Shown one piece after another: positions 23,400 through 34,589 of a stretch of DNA of 64,000 bases (its first letter is position 1; each line of letters opens with the position of its first letter). The translations under genes were made by a program, and so were the position numbers. A model generated the notes under the pieces. The model searched no databases and was not told the origin of the DNA. It saw nothing but the letters and a program-made list of their open reading frames with translations. Source of the DNA: Cycas panzhihuaensis (Eukaryota; Cycadophyta); NCBI GenBank assembly GCA_023213395.1, contig CM041465.1, positions 158,789,741-158,853,740 of the forward strand, written 5' to 3'.

Positions 23400-24672
23400 T
23401 TTTGATTCCTAGGTGGGAATCACTACCTATTCTGCTAATGTTAATTTTTATTTTATCTTAGATTCCAATTCTATTGATAAAATTGGCCTAGTTATTAATA
23501 TGATAGCCCTCCTTTTGGATAAGCAGGGCCTCTTTATTGAGAAACATAATCTCCTTGTTGGAAGTAAGGGGCTCCTTATTAAAGAATGAGGCCATCTTAT
23601 TATAGATAAGGGGCTCCTTGTTGAGGAATGAAACCTCCTTGATATAGATAGGGAGCTCCTTATTGAGGGCATAGTCCTCCTTGTTGATAATTAGTTCCAC
23701 CTTGTTAGTAGCTAGGTGCTCTGTATTGTTAATATGGGGCTCTTTATTAGAAGGTAGATACATATGGTTGTCTCCCTTGATTTTGTAATAATTGAAGGTC
23801 AACTTGTCTTCTCCTATATTCAATGGCAAGATGAGCATTTTTTCCATAGTACAAGTAGGTGACATTTGGTATACATTGCTAATTTCTTTGTGATTAAGGC
23901 TGTAGTGGTTGATGGGGTTGTTGAGGCTATTAAACTTGATGGGAGGAAGTGCTAACTTGATGTGGTTACTACTAAGTTGGTAGCTGACTTGTCTCTTATA
24001 ATATGTTTAAGTAGTTAAATTGTTGAGCAAGATTTTGTAGCTAACTTAGCTACTGAGTTGGTCATTGTATAATCTTGCCCTTCCATGAATTCTAGGCTAG
24101 AGATATAGGGGCAGAGTCAGAGGTAGATATTACTTCTTGGCGATTGAGGATGTTTACTTCTCTTAGTAAGAGTCCTTCAAATGTGATAAAATCCATTTTA
24201 GTATAATTATTATGGAGTTTGGAAACAAAACTTTATATTCAATAGAGATAAGATTAAGGATGTTAGACACTAAGTTACGGTTTAATGGAGGTTCCTTAAG
24301 GATTATTAGTTGATTTCTTATTGTCTTACCTTTAGTTAGGTGAGAAGTAATATTTTTATCAAAAGGGATAGCAAATAGGCATGCTTGAAGAGTCAAAGAT
24401 CTTAACTCATCTTTCCTCTCATATAGAGCATATAGGATGGTTTAGGCTTTGTGAGAGGTTTGCAATATTTCTATATTCTAATCCACTTAGTCTTTTATTG
24501 CCAAGTGGAGGAAAGATAAGACTTTATTATCCTTAGCTTTAAAGTTAGTTAAGGTAATTAAATCAGGTGGAATTACAATACTAGAATCATTAGGATCTTG
24601 TGTAGGTTTAAGTAAAGGGACATCACCATTGATATAACTCCAATAGTCATTCATGACTAGGAGGTTTTTCAC
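23400..24672 (-). pseudogene. Copia-2 gag (UBN2 type) with a 7-residue repeat array
   Basis: It starts at 24672 (or the inner ATG at 24654, MNDYWSYINGD). The UBN2-like core is around 24396-24163. Past it, an open stretch of 125 codons (23865-23488) is mostly a 7-residue repeat of the NKE-containing type (for example FFNKEPL, FLNKEAL), encoded by twelve 21-bp DNA units. Copia-1 has no such array at the matching place (about 14270). The array keeps its frame because the unit is 21 bp. The gag as a whole has stops. Confidence 0.78.
23509..23760 (+). repeat. 21-bp minisatellite, 12 units, in Copia-2 gag
   Basis: Twelve head-to-tail units of exactly 21 bp, each beginning CTCCTTRTT-like (for example ctccttgttggaagtaaggg at 23551). 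Units differ by several bases but none by length. Start positions are 23509, 23530, 23551, 23572, 23593, 23614, 23635, 23656, 23677, 23698, 23719 and 23740. Confidence 0.93.
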
Positions 24673-24860
24673 TTGTTTCTTCTAAGCTATAAAGTTGTTT
24701 AGGCCATTGAGTTTAATTGTGTTTGATAGAAGTATTTAGGCTACCATTTATCAGCATCTTTTAATTTTGAGTCTTATGTACTTATGTCATATCTACCTAA
24801 GGGGCTACTATTCTAGAATTCTAAGTTTATAGGTCTTTAAGAAAGCTCTCAATTGCTATC

Positions 24861-26902
24861 TGGACGCGCGTCTACAGGATAGCTACCTAACTAAGCAGGA
24901 ATAGTAAGAGTAGTCGATAATACGATAGGGGAAAGGCCTACAAGTAGGGCAAGTACCACGCAGGGCACCCCATGCACCGGAGCGCGAGTTCTGGACCTGC
25001 AAATAAAATATAGCTACCAAAGAGTGATCCCCTTACTTCGAACAAGAGATGAGGAGGCATAGGGTTAGCTTGGGTTGACCTAAGGGAAGGATCCTCCTAC
25101 CCTTGGATGGCCGGAAGGGGAAGGAGAGAAACCTTCGAGGGTTTCCCTAGAGCAACGAGAAACAAGGAAGGATAGGCAAGTAGGTGGCTTATGGACGGGG
25201 TCGCCTCGGTTATCCGGCTAAGCGGGGAACCAAGAGAACGTAAGAGAGATAACCCAAGGAAATGGGTCAAGGTCTGCCTAAGCAAACTAACCAAATAAAC
25301 AAATAATAAGGAGAGAAGGAAGTTTGCATGGCAGAAGAAGGGAAAAGGTGAGAAGGAAGGTTTCTTAAGACCTTTTCCTATGGCAAAAGAAGATGCAAGC
25401 AATAAAAGTAAATAAAGTATGAACTAAATCAAGGTTGATTTCCTTTCTATTTCCAATGAGTTAATTACTATTACATAAAGGAAACTCAAAAGGAAAAGGT
25501 GATAGAGTGGAGCGAGAGTGTGTACCCGGAACAGAAGCGTGTCATAATTGTGACACTCCTAAGAGGCGCTCAAAGCTACTCCACTTGAGGAGCGTGGAAG
25601 GTGGTATGGAAGCTACTCCACTTGAGGAGCGTGGAAGGTGGTATGGAAGCTGCTCCACTTGAGGACCGTGGAATGTGGTACAGAATCCACCCAACTCTCT
25701 CCCAAACCCTATGCAACCCTTCTTTGTCACTGCCTTAAGTAATAAACGCAGGCAAGGAGGCACTAATGACGAGTAAAACAGTCTAAAGCAAAGGAAAAGT
25801 AACCTCCAAAAACCCAAGCAAGAGGACAAGCAAAATAGGGCATCAATTGCATAAGAAAATAGCTCAAATTAATGAATACCTGAGAAGAGGAGGGGAGGCT
25901 CTTGCCTCAATCAAAATTTCTTGAAGAGGTTGAGAAATCGACCCTGGCGTGGAATAGCAGGCTTAGAACCCTACCAATGGAGTTGGAGGAAGAACACCTC
26001 CACTTAGAATGCTTGATGGCTGCCTGGGCAAGAATCCGCTGAGATCTCTCCAAAGAGGCCCTCTCCAAGGCGTGTGAAGGGCTGGGAAGATGTCCTAGCC
26101 ATACCAAAGGAGAGGCTGGGTCTTTGGAGGAGAGGTGCAGTCCTATGTGATGGTAGAGCAGGGGAGAATAGTAGAGCATAGGGCAGTTTCCTTGAGGACC
26201 AATCCAAAAAATGAACGAAAGATCCCAAAAATGAGTTAATGATGACTTAAATACCCAGCCCAAACCCTAAAGCGAGCGATTAGGGCACAACTGAAGGTGA
26301 GTTAATTCATGAAACACGTGGCAGTTTTACAATAAATGCGGAATTGCCATGACAGTTTTAAAAAAATAAATTTAAATAGTCATCCTGTCGCAAAATCTGT
26401 AGTACCATAGAATTTGCGACGGTACCACGAAATTCGTGGTGGTATTCACCTAGAGGCAAAATCTGGCCCAGACAGCCATCCTGGGCTATGGGCAAATGAC
26501 AAAAAAGGCTAATGGGGGGCTGAGACACCTACCTGAGGGCAAACAAGCCAACAAACAAGTCCAAAAGAGCAAAAATAGGATTCAAACGATGTGGCAAGTC
26601 AACCAAACAATGACGGGCCATCACACAGGCAGAGGTGGCGCAAGCCAAGTGGATCCTAGAGTGAGGAGGGCAGAATGCAGGAAGTAGAATGGCCACCGGG
26701 GTGCCACACTTACTGGGAGTGTGCCCCTCCTATAGTCGTCATAGGCTAAATAAGTGTAGACGAAGACAAAATCATCTACAAGGTCACAATGTGCAAACAT
26801 GTAAGCAAACACTCACCAAAAGAAAGTGATGATAGGGTGAGAAGCATACCTACACTTACCTGAGTTAGTAATTCCGTATCCATTCCCGGAAGCTGGGAAA
26901 CA
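24861..26902 (-). repeat. Tat-2 3' LTR
   Basis: About 2.04 kb, on the minus strand from TGTTTCCCAGCTTCCGGGAA (26902) to ...GCGCGTCCA (24861). Its start, the 'gacgactatag' block (about 26735) and the 'gcatttattg' block (about 26340) match the Tat-5 LTR at 62801, so the two form a subfamily distinct from the Tat-3/Tat-4 LTRs. A TATA-like GGGTATTTAAGTC lies near 26260-26245. The inner flank AAGGGGGTAG (26912-26903) is a polypurine-like tract, which makes this the 3' LTR. The left end is less certain than the right. Confidence 0.78.
25573..25683 (+). repeat. 37-bp tandem repeat, 3 units, in the Tat-2 LTR
   Basis: Units start at 25573, 25610 and 25647, containing 'ctccacttgaggagcgtgga'; the third has several changes. 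The repeat is not seen in the other LTRs. Confidence 0.92.
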
Positions 26903-27240
26903 CTACCCCCTTGGCAGTAGAGCCTCACCGCTCAGAAGCCTGGTGCGATGGTGAATGCTGGCAACATAATTGTCAGTAGCACATGTGTATATAGATGTAT
27001 CAATCAAGATCATAACAGTAGGTAAGGGTGCCAACGAGTGTCATGGCAGAATGCGTAGATACGAAAGTAGCGGTGGAGACAACATAAGGGCTACCTATGA
27101 GCCCCCTAGAAACCGACTGGAAAAATGAAAAAGACGAGGGGGCTGCCCCCTCCACAAAAGATGCAGAAAGACGTGCATAACCAAGTAAAAGAGTAAGCAA
27201 GGGGTAGGCGCCATAGTTTAACCTCATTAGTGGCCAGATT
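26903..27240 (-). other. Tat-2 tail between aRNH and 3' LTR
   Basis: This non-coding stretch matches the segments just before LTRs C and D (49700-50052 and 54641-54964), for example 'gcattcaccatc...cggtgaggctct' on the minus strand. Being shared by three elements right before an LTR, it is the normal 3' end of the internal region. Confidence 0.75.
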
Positions 27241-27655
27241 TCAAAGGTACGAATGGATTACAAAGCAAAGTGTAAGATGACCTGGGGCTTGGGCGACAGA
27301 GCGGCTAGACAAGCCTCAGGGACAGTCAGCAAAGAGAGGAAGGCGACGCTCAAGGATGAGGCAAACGAGACTATCTACCTCAGCATTGAGGGCTCGAGGG
27401 ATATGCTGGATATCGACGAAAGAGAAGCGGGCCAGGAGAGATCTGGTGGCAGAAGCAAGAGTTCTCAAGTGAGGGCATCGCACTTGGTAAACCTGGGTGA
27501 GATGAGACACCATAACTTGAGAGTCGCAAAGCAAAATGATGGATCCGTGATGAAAACAGAAAGCATCAGTAAGGGCTTCAATCACAGCTATATATTCAAC
27601 TTTGTTGTTAGTAGCCTCTGGGAGGAAGATCCCAGAGCGTAGGAGATTGTGTCTA
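27241..27655 (-). pseudogene. Tat-2 archaeal-type RNase H (aRNH)
   Basis: The minus strand encodes an RNase H fold: KVEYIAVIEALTDAF (the Glu region, usual NNEAEY), LLCDSQVMVSHLTQVYQVRC (catalytic Asp in CDSQ), then DIQHIPRALNAEVDSLV (final Asp). An upstream FTDNEAAELDL stretch, in another frame, fits the first Asp. This is the extra RNase H known from Tat-lineage elements, separate from the RH that follows RT. It lies next to the 3' LTR, downstream of the antisense gene, not between RH and INT. The open frame covers 27585-27316; the N-terminal part is shifted. Confidence 0.78.
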
Positions 27656-27659
27656 GAAG

Positions 27660-28160
27660 GGCTGTGGAGAATCCATGCAGCGGCAGAAGGTCGAGTTCTG
27701 CGGCTTCATTGTCGGTAAAAATGTAGATGGACATGGGTGACACAAAGTCCTGGTAGTGAAGAAAGAAATACTCGAAAGGCAAGCAAAAAGTGGCCATGAA
27801 GGGTAGGAGGACCTAGCACCGAGGTTACCCAGGGCGAGAGCAAGCAGTCTGATCACCATCAGAGAGCAGTCGGAAGAGAAAAAGGGCATCTTATAGCACC
27901 AAAAGGTCACTTCGGAAAGTAAAACATGCCCCCGGGCGAGGGAGCATCCCCTTTGGAGACCTCAAGAGCGAGAAAGGACAACAGAAACGAGACCAGGATG
28001 ATAAAACGAGCCAAGCGAGTATAAACTCGGGCATGCACGGGAGTGGCACGTAAAACGAGACAAAAGGGCCAAAAAAAAGTGTAGAAATGAGGCACCATAA
28101 ATGTGCTGGCGAGAAAGCACAAAAAATGTGCGAGAGAAACTGTGAGCGGCAGGGCCATAA
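27660..28160 (-). pseudogene. Tat-2 sense open frame upstream of aRNH, function unknown
   Basis: In this stretch the minus strand has open frames, the best at 28158-27907. It shares a segment of the form VHA-VYTRLARF, plus about 40 neighbouring residues in weaker form, with the matching place in Tat-3 (53779-54108). It could be the N-terminal part of the aRNH protein or chance conservation of a promoter region, since the antisense TATA box lies just beyond it. I do not recognise a domain. Confidence 0.35.
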
Positions 28161-28242
28161 AGGCAAAAGGCCAGGGAAATGGGGCGGTCCCAACGGCTAT
28201 CGCGGAGCCAAAAACGGAAGAAGTGCCCGTTGGGGCCCCTGC

Positions 28243-28252
28243 CTATATAAGG
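28243..28252 (+). promoter_or_regulatory. TATA box of the antisense PMD gene in Tat-2
   Basis: CTATATAAGG on the plus strand, opposite to Tat-2. The same motif occurs at the matching place in Tat-3 (53700-53691, minus strand), again antisense to the element. It lies about 160 bp before the predicted start codon in both copies. Confidence 0.7.
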
Positions 28253-28814
28253 AAATTGAACGGAAAACAGATTCATTTTCATCGGCTCTCATGAGAAACC
28301 AGAGCCATTCCCTTACGCAGCGGAGCGCCGCCCAACTTTGGAGGCATGCAAGAAGAGATCAGACCGTTGGATCGGAGAGCGGAGAGAGCCAGCGGGGTCG
28401 TTAGGACGAGATGGCAACAGTGAGACCAGAACTAGTGTGTGGATATCACTCAACCCAACCCGTTTCAGAATTTTAATTTCATTCATTTTTCACAGTTTTT
28501 GTATGACTTTAGTACCTCTTATAGGCAATCAGAGGCATCTCAGAGTCTGAATCGAACCCAGAAAGAGGCAGGGACCTGGGCATTAGGGAGCCCTGGTCTT
28601 AGTGGGCCCCATGGGGTCCACTAGAAGATTTTTTTTTGATTTTTCGGGGTGGAAATCTCTCCTTTTGTGGGGTCGCCGTTCATACCACGGCAAAGATCGC
28701 AGTGTCGCGATCATTCTTGTGAGCCCGAATCTAGCAGGACCCAAGATAAACTTAGCGATCTGCTAAGTTTAGCGCGTCTGAAGCGAGAAAGGAGAAAAAA
28801 TGATAGGAGGGGCC
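28253..28814 (+). pseudogene. Antisense PMD gene of Tat-2, 5' part: leader, exon 1, first part of intron 1
   Basis: Start codon at 28411. Exon 1 is 24 nt (28411-28434), coding MATVRPEL, followed by a GT donor (28435, GTGTGT). Tat-3 has the same exon (MATVRPDP) with the stronger donor GTGAGT. The intron runs to 28814, where Tat-3 is inserted, and resumes at 57456. Its summed length is about 476 nt, against 463 nt in Tat-3. The leader and intron are alignable with 53690-53046 (minus), including the 'gcaaagatcgc' and 'taaatttagc'-like stretches. Confidence 0.7.
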
Positions 28815-31294
28815 TGTTTCCCAGCTATTGGGAATGGACTCGAGACACATCGGCACAGGTTTGTTCAGGTATATGTTCTTACTTTTCTTACTCATGAGTG
28901 CTAGGGTAGTCTAGAATAGCTTGACATATGCACGCCAACATGCATTTGTTTGATTGCACTGCTCAACGCATGTGCCCAATGGCACCCTCGACTATAACGA
29001 CTCACGGTGAGGGCATTCCCAGTGAATCGACACCCGTATGGCATCTGACCACTCACAATGTCTCCATGGTCTCTCGGAATGCTCTTGCTAGCTTGTGTGT
29101 TCTTGTTATAACGTACCACTTATGCTGCAAATCCTTCCTAAGCCTGGTTTAACCCTTAGATAGGACTCTTTGCACCGTTTTAGGTACTTGCCACCCTTCC
29201 CCCAATTGATGTATTTCAGGCTTAGCCCCTGACCTAGCCCCAAAACACGATTTTATGTTGTATTTTTTCTCTTTTTAAATTCGGGTTGATCTGCGGTAAA
29301 CTAAGCGATGCAGTGGAGTTTCTTGATGCTGCATGAGTTTGCCATGATGCCTGTTAAAATTAAAAAGAGAAAGCCTTGACAGTTCTGCGTTTTCCACAGG
29401 CTGGCGTGGCTCATCTGATTGGGCGCCAGGCCCCCAACGTTCACTTACTATGACCAAGGCATAAAAGCCTTTTTTTATTCATTTGGCATCATTCTTGGGT
29501 TCACTTTTGAAGTTTTCTAAGAGCAACTCTTCAAAGAAAGACAAGGAAAAGACACATTGAAAGAAGAACTTCTCTTACAGCAGTTGGACAGAGGTGAAGT
29601 GGGCTGCTACCAGCTAGAGTTGCAGGGCCATTGCTGCCCCCTACGGAGCTTCATCACAAGTACCACTCTCCCTCACGAATACTCAAAGCTTCAAGGGATT
29701 TCCTCACCAAAAAGACCACTCCAAGGACCCATTTTCAAGCTCCCAACTTGCATGGGGTTTCACTCTTCTGCCCTCTTGCAAAGGACACCCAACACCACCT
29801 CTTAGATATTGCTTGGGCTGCTGCTCCAAGTGGCCAAGTGAACGCATGCATGCTCTCCTCTATTCAAGGTATTTCTTGCTTCTTGTTGGTGCTTTTTCCT
29901 TGCTTTTTGATGGTTCTACTTGCAATTTCCTTCCTCTCTTTTGCATATACTTTTTTGGGATCTTCTTTTGCCATTGGATGCAAGCAATCTTGGCTAGTGG
30001 TGACTTACTATAGCGCTGCCCTAGATTGGTGACATTTCTTTGCATTTCCTTGAGACTCATCCTTCCCTTTCTAGCTTTCTCTTTCACCATTTTCTAAGCT
30101 AGTCGGTATAAAGGGTTTCACGCGAGGATTAGAGGGAGATAGGCGGGGTTCCGTCCCCCATTGCTGTCCTTCTCCCCAAGGGTTCCGTCCCTTGTCCTCT
30201 CTCTCCCTTTTATCACCCGCGCTTTCTTAGGAAACAGAGTTAGGGAAACCTAGGAGAGTTGGTTTGAGTTCTTTTCCCTTGGTGTAGGCAACCTGTCACT
30301 ACCTGTCTCACTTCGTTACCTGCTAGCATTACCTTCCCGGACCCAGTGGAGACCTCTCGTGGGTGAGTTAGCCATCCCGAGGCTATACTCAGTCCCATAT
30401 AGTACATTTTATGGTGCATGACAGTTTGTATGCTTACCGTGCAGTGTTGTCTCATTTTTGTTACGTGTTGGTGCGTAACTTGATTTCTCTAGTTTAGTTG
30501 ATTTCATTTCAGTATATACATATATGTCTTGTGGGTGCGTAGCCTCTCTCCAGGAGGAAGGCGTTCTCTCTGTTTGTTTGCGGGATCACGTCGGAGGGAG
30601 TGGTGTCTGAGATCAACCGTTCTTGGGTCGACTCTCGCCGCGATATTTCTTCTCCCTTTCATTTCGAACTTTGCTTTAGTCCTTTCCTTTTATTCGGTCT
30701 TTGCGTGCCTAGGGAGGTAAGTAAACCCCCTTAAATCGCCTCGATCGGCGTTGCATGCGTGGAGGAGAGAGGAAAGGGCCTTGGCCAGAAAGAGGATCTG
30801 CACTTCAACCTCAACCATGGGATCCGGTATTCCTCACGCTTAGTTGTTTTCCCTTTTTATCATTCTTGCTTTTTGTACATGCTTGATAAGTAAAGAAGGA
30901 AACATAAAGGAAAAAGGAAATAGTCTTTTATTTTCGTTTACTTTTACTGCAGTTTCTTTTACTTTGCATTACATAGAGCAGAAGACCGATTCGTTGTATT
31001 TCCCAAACCATACCTTACTTCACACGTTGCACGTCGATTACATTGCCCTCTCGTTGCCTTCTCATTACCTTGAGAAGCGCATGCCTTGAGGTTTCCTTTT
31101 CCTTCCGGCCATCAGAAGGGTAGGAAGGCCTCGTGTTTACTGCGGCTACACAGAGCAACCGGGCACCTTGCGATCCGTGCAGCGCTCGTGCCTGAGCGAC
31201 CACGAGGTGAGATCCTCGCTGTCTAGCCCAATCAGTGTTATGTTTTGTATTTCTTTGCTAGACGTAGGATCGCATTCCCGTGGAGAGCGTTTCA
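28815..31294 (+). repeat. Tat-3 5' LTR (LTR A)
   Basis: 2480 bp, TGTTTCCCAGC...GAGCGTTTCA. A TATA-like GGCATAAAAGCC lies near 29458-29470, after the conserved 'gcccccaacgttcactta' block, and is kept in LTRs B, C and D. The transcribed part ends with a consensus splice donor GGGAG|GTAAGT (GT at 30717). The first bases form a short palindrome (TTTCCC-GGGAA). The PBS follows at once, so this is the 5' LTR. Confidence 0.92.
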
Positions 31295-31369
31295 CTGGCG
31301 ACCATACTGGGGAGTGCCAGTAAGGGAGCTAAATCCGCTTCCCCTTCTTGTTGGTGTTCTTGCCTCTAG
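30717..31369 (+). other. Predicted leader intron of Tat-3
   Basis: Donor GGGAG|GTAAGT inside the LTR, and acceptor CTTGCCTCTAG (AG at 31368-31369) between PBS and gag; length 653 nt. Both sites are kept in Tat-4 (41846-42489, 644 nt) and in Tat-1 (774 to 87, minus strand). Splicing would remove the LTR end and the PBS from the RNA. Confidence 0.5.
31296..31313 (+). other. Tat-3 primer binding site
   Basis: TGGCGACCATACTGGGGA begins one base after the LTR terminus, beginning with TGG as expected for pairing with a tRNA CCA end. The tRNA was not identified. Confidence 0.8.
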
Positions 31370-31450
31370 GTAGGTTCGCATTAGTGTTTTGGTTGGGCAA
31401 CCCCAAGCGTGTTTGCATTACTTTTCTTCCTTTCCTTCTCGCTTCTTCAA

Positions 31451-33480
31451 ATGGCCTTTCATGAGGCGTTGCATGCGACGTTTCTCGCATCGCTTGCGAG
31501 GCTTGCTGCCGTCGTTGGAAGACCAGGCATCTCGTCCCTCTCCGTCGTCGAATCCCAATTCGACCATGGAAGGTTATCCTTCTGATTGGGCATCTTAGTC
31601 CACGACTTGAGGACTGCGGGTTCCTTCGTCTGTTCGGGAATCGCGTGAGGCGAGGATTCCATCTACTACCAGATGACCATTTCCACCGGATGACTTTGGT
31701 AGTACGCTCGGCGGCGGATGATTGAACCCTCACGAGACTCACCACCCCAGCAAGCCTTACGAGGCGTCCGAAGGATCCCCTACTTTCAAAGTCCCTTGAC
31801 CTCGTCTGGTATGAGGATACCCCTCCGTAGCCTTGATCGGGCGCTTAGCGAGTGCTTTCAGCGCCATGTACCGCCTCTGGGTGGTTCGCAGAAATGCTAC
31901 GCAACGTAGCATCTTATTCGTCCATGCCTGCGTCATCTACAACGATCGACGCTCCTACCAGCGCATACACGTCCTATGCCGTGTCTACCCCGGCTCCCAA
32001 GGCAAGTGTTGCGCTGCCTGTTCTCGGCTGTGGTCCTACTTCCTCAGGGCCCATTCGTGGTGTGTCTTTCCCTCAACTCGGGGTTAGCATGCCATGCCCC
32101 AGCCAACGCACGCGCCACCTCAGGCGTGACACATGCGTTCCCTAGTAGGCCTCGTGGTCCTGTAGTCTGTGCCGCTAGCCATGTAGGACCCACTCCTACA
32201 TATGTCCATAACTTGGATTGGTGGTTCTTCTCTTTACGTGCCCCCAGGTTACACTGCTCAACCTTGGGGGCAAGGCAAGGGAAGCCATCTCCCTGTTTAT
32301 GGGGTGGACCCGTTGCACCCATATGGGGTTGCGCCACCTACGGGTGGCCCATATGGGCAAAACCCGGTCCCTCATCCTCCGTTTCCATCGTCCAGCGCAA
32401 CTCCCATTGCCGCATCATCGCAAGGGAGTATGCCTCCTTTTCAGAGCTTTTACCCGCAGCCCCCTTTCCAACAAGGGGTCTTTTTCTAAGGAGAGATGGG
32501 TCTACCACCCCCATCCATTCCTTTACCGGTTGTCGACCCGTTAGCCCAAGCAAGGACACGTCCCTTCGTGGACTATAGGTCGACGCCATTGTCTGATGAC
32601 GAGGACTAACTGCAGCCTCACCCTCTGAAGTTCCCAAATTCGATGGGACTTCGTCGCGAGACAGCCAGGAGCATGTCTGCGGCTTCTACATGGCGTGCAT
32701 CGATTATTGGGCTTCGACCATATCTTGATGAAGCTATTCCGTGGTCCTTACGAGGCGATGCCTCAAGTGGTTTCTGGCCTTCACGCCCATTCAATCTCTT
32801 CATTCCGATGGTGGTGGGCGAGTTCGTTAACTACTTTGGCGTAGCACTTGGATTCGAAGCGGAATGAAGGCGTTTACGTCGCTTAAACAAGGTCACGATG
32901 AGATGAATCGTGACTTTTGCGACGTTTTCACGATCTTCTTCACTCCACCAAGGCTACGTTGCACGAGGAGTTGAAGAGATCTCTTTGTCGATACGCCGCC
33001 CGGTGCATGTGGAAATCCTCAAGATGGGGCGACCCACGTGTGACTCGCCATCACGAGGTGTTTAGCTTTGGAGGCCATTGAGATCGGCGGGCCTCGAGAA
33101 ACCTCCTAAGCCCTCGCAACGTCGCGGCGCCTCCTCCGATGAAGGAGACCAAACCTTCGCGGCCCATTAGGTCCACCTCTCATCCGTGAGAGGACCTAGA
33201 TCCCCACTTGCTATTTGCTCATTCGAGCACGATGAAGGAGTTAAAACTCCAACCTCCTTCGTGCCAACCTCTCATAAACTGTCCGGCCAGACTTCTCGTG
33301 CGATGCCCCCCAAAGGGGGTAGCACCCAGTCTTCTCAAGCAAGGAGGATCGATCCTCCCCTTGAGAAGAGGTGGTGTTCCATCCACGGGGAGTGTTTCCA
33401 TGACGATTCATGCTGCCAGGCACAGCACCAGCGCGATGCCCCACCACGCGACTCGTCCCCTAGGTGAACATCGAGGCCTA
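31451..33480 (+). pseudogene. Tat-3 gag, broken
   Basis: It starts at ATG 31451 (MAFHEALHATFLASLARLAA), the first ATG past the leader acceptor that fits the frame shared with Tat-4. In order: an N-terminal part of about 200 residues, a Pro/Gly-rich linker (about 32200-32480, GYTAQPWGQGKG), the capsid (about 32620-33060, LKFPKFDGT at its start and LKQGHDEMNRDF later), and a nucleocapsid region (about 33330-33470) with CSIHGECFHDDSCC, which may be an altered zinc knuckle. Gag packages element RNA. Frameshifts break it at several points. Confidence 0.75.
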
Positions 33481-33879
33481 ACCTCGATCAGCCCATTCAT
33501 AGAGACCCGTTCCCCAAGCATGGGGAGCAGGCGCGATGTCCAAGAAGGAATAGCGGAATCGGGATAGGTCTCCCGATCCAGCCCTTTGCGTGGTAGAGGA
33601 AGGGTGTCGCAGAGGTCACCTTCCCCTTCGCGATCTCTGACGCCACGCTCCATCACCTTGGCGGTCCGTGAGGAAAGAAGGTGATCCAAATGCTCGAGAC
33701 CACTCCTCTCTACGCGTTAACCTGGTCTCAAGCCGCCAAGGAGGCAACTGGTGCCTCCGCGTCTACCTCGTAGCTTGATCCTCCCCCGGATGCTATTCCC
33801 CCGGAGATCCCCGCACTTCCCAAGACGATCCCCGTGCGCCCCGGGCGATTCAACTTTAGGACATCCTTGCAACCCACGG

Positions 33880-34430
33880 GAGGGTAAGCCTTTCTCCGTG
33901 GTCGAAGAGCTTCTTCACGATGGCCGGGATGTCCATCATGGACGTCTTGAGAAGTTGCCGGGCAACAGCGCTCCTTCAAAGCTCTTGGATTGAGCAGCGC
34001 ATCCCGTTCACGCCTTGGGTACAACCCCAGCGATGAACCCATTATCTCCTTGATCGAGAGATCTCCGGCGTCTAGTGGAAGGGCATGATGGAACTTCCCT
34101 TTCACCATTACCATAGATACTCGATTGCGCTACGGAGGCGAGTCGTGGACAGCGGTTCCTCCGTCAGCGCCATGCCCTTGCGCGTTATGCAAGAGCTCGG
34201 CGTTTAGCCTTGGGCAGGTCCCATGGCGTTGTCGAGTTATGGCGATGCAGAAGACTCCCTTAGGATGCGTCTCGATACCTCTTACCCTCGAGGACAAGGC
34301 GTAGATTCACAGGCATCATCGTCCTCGATGTCGATGTTGATTACAACACGCTTCTAGGTCGACCATGGCTCGACCAAATGGGGCCGTGTGTTCCACGTTG
34401 GGGGCAACTTAAATTTGTCCATAATGGACA
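33880..34430 (+). pseudogene. Tat-3 protease, broken
   Basis: A retropepsin-like region. The flap side reads MQKTPLGCVSIPLTLEDKA, and the end reads RCR-type/GRPWL-like sequence ahead of 'ctcgaccaaatggggcc'. The DTG/DSG-like site is at about 34140-34180 (in Tat-4, VDNGSSS). Upstream, EELLHDG and AMNPLSPL stretches belong to the gag-PR linker. It would cut the polyprotein. Confidence 0.68.
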
Positions 34431-34589
34431 AATGAAAGTTGTCCTCATGACGATCGCTCGCCAAACCGGTGAGCCTCACTTTAGGCAAGCCATGGCCATC
34501 TGAAGGAAACAACGCCCTCCTAACCATGCCTTAGCCTGCTCTATTGGAATTCCTGATTCCTCCTACCGAGAAGAAAGTCCTACGTCCTC

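Larger units (their letters stand above)
19647..24860 (-). mobile_element. Copia-2: second copy of the Copia-1 family, 5' end cut off by Tat-2
   Basis: On the minus strand it has a 3' LTR (19647-20032), a polypurine tract, RNase H, RT, integrase, protease and gag in the same order and with the same motifs as Copia-1, throughout alignable. Its leader and 5' LTR are missing: at 24861 the Tat-2 3' LTR begins, so the rest of Copia-2 should lie on the far side of Tat-2, beyond the window. The left target copy would be CTTTA (19642-19646). Confidence 0.85.

Noticed and set aside
24856-26907. A solo LTR with near-matching flanks (CTATC left, CTACC right) at 24861-26902
   Set aside because: The right flank is the tail that also precedes LTRs C and D, with a purine tract against the LTR, so it is internal sequence of Tat-2 and not target DNA. 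The 4-of-5 match is chance.
29557-30090. Open frames repeated at 29557-30032, 40725-41140, 50797-51249 and 55753-56186 as a gene family
   Set aside because: They lie inside the four LTRs downstream of the TATA box; their repetition follows from the LTRs, and frames differ between copies. They are transcribed leader, not a protein gene.
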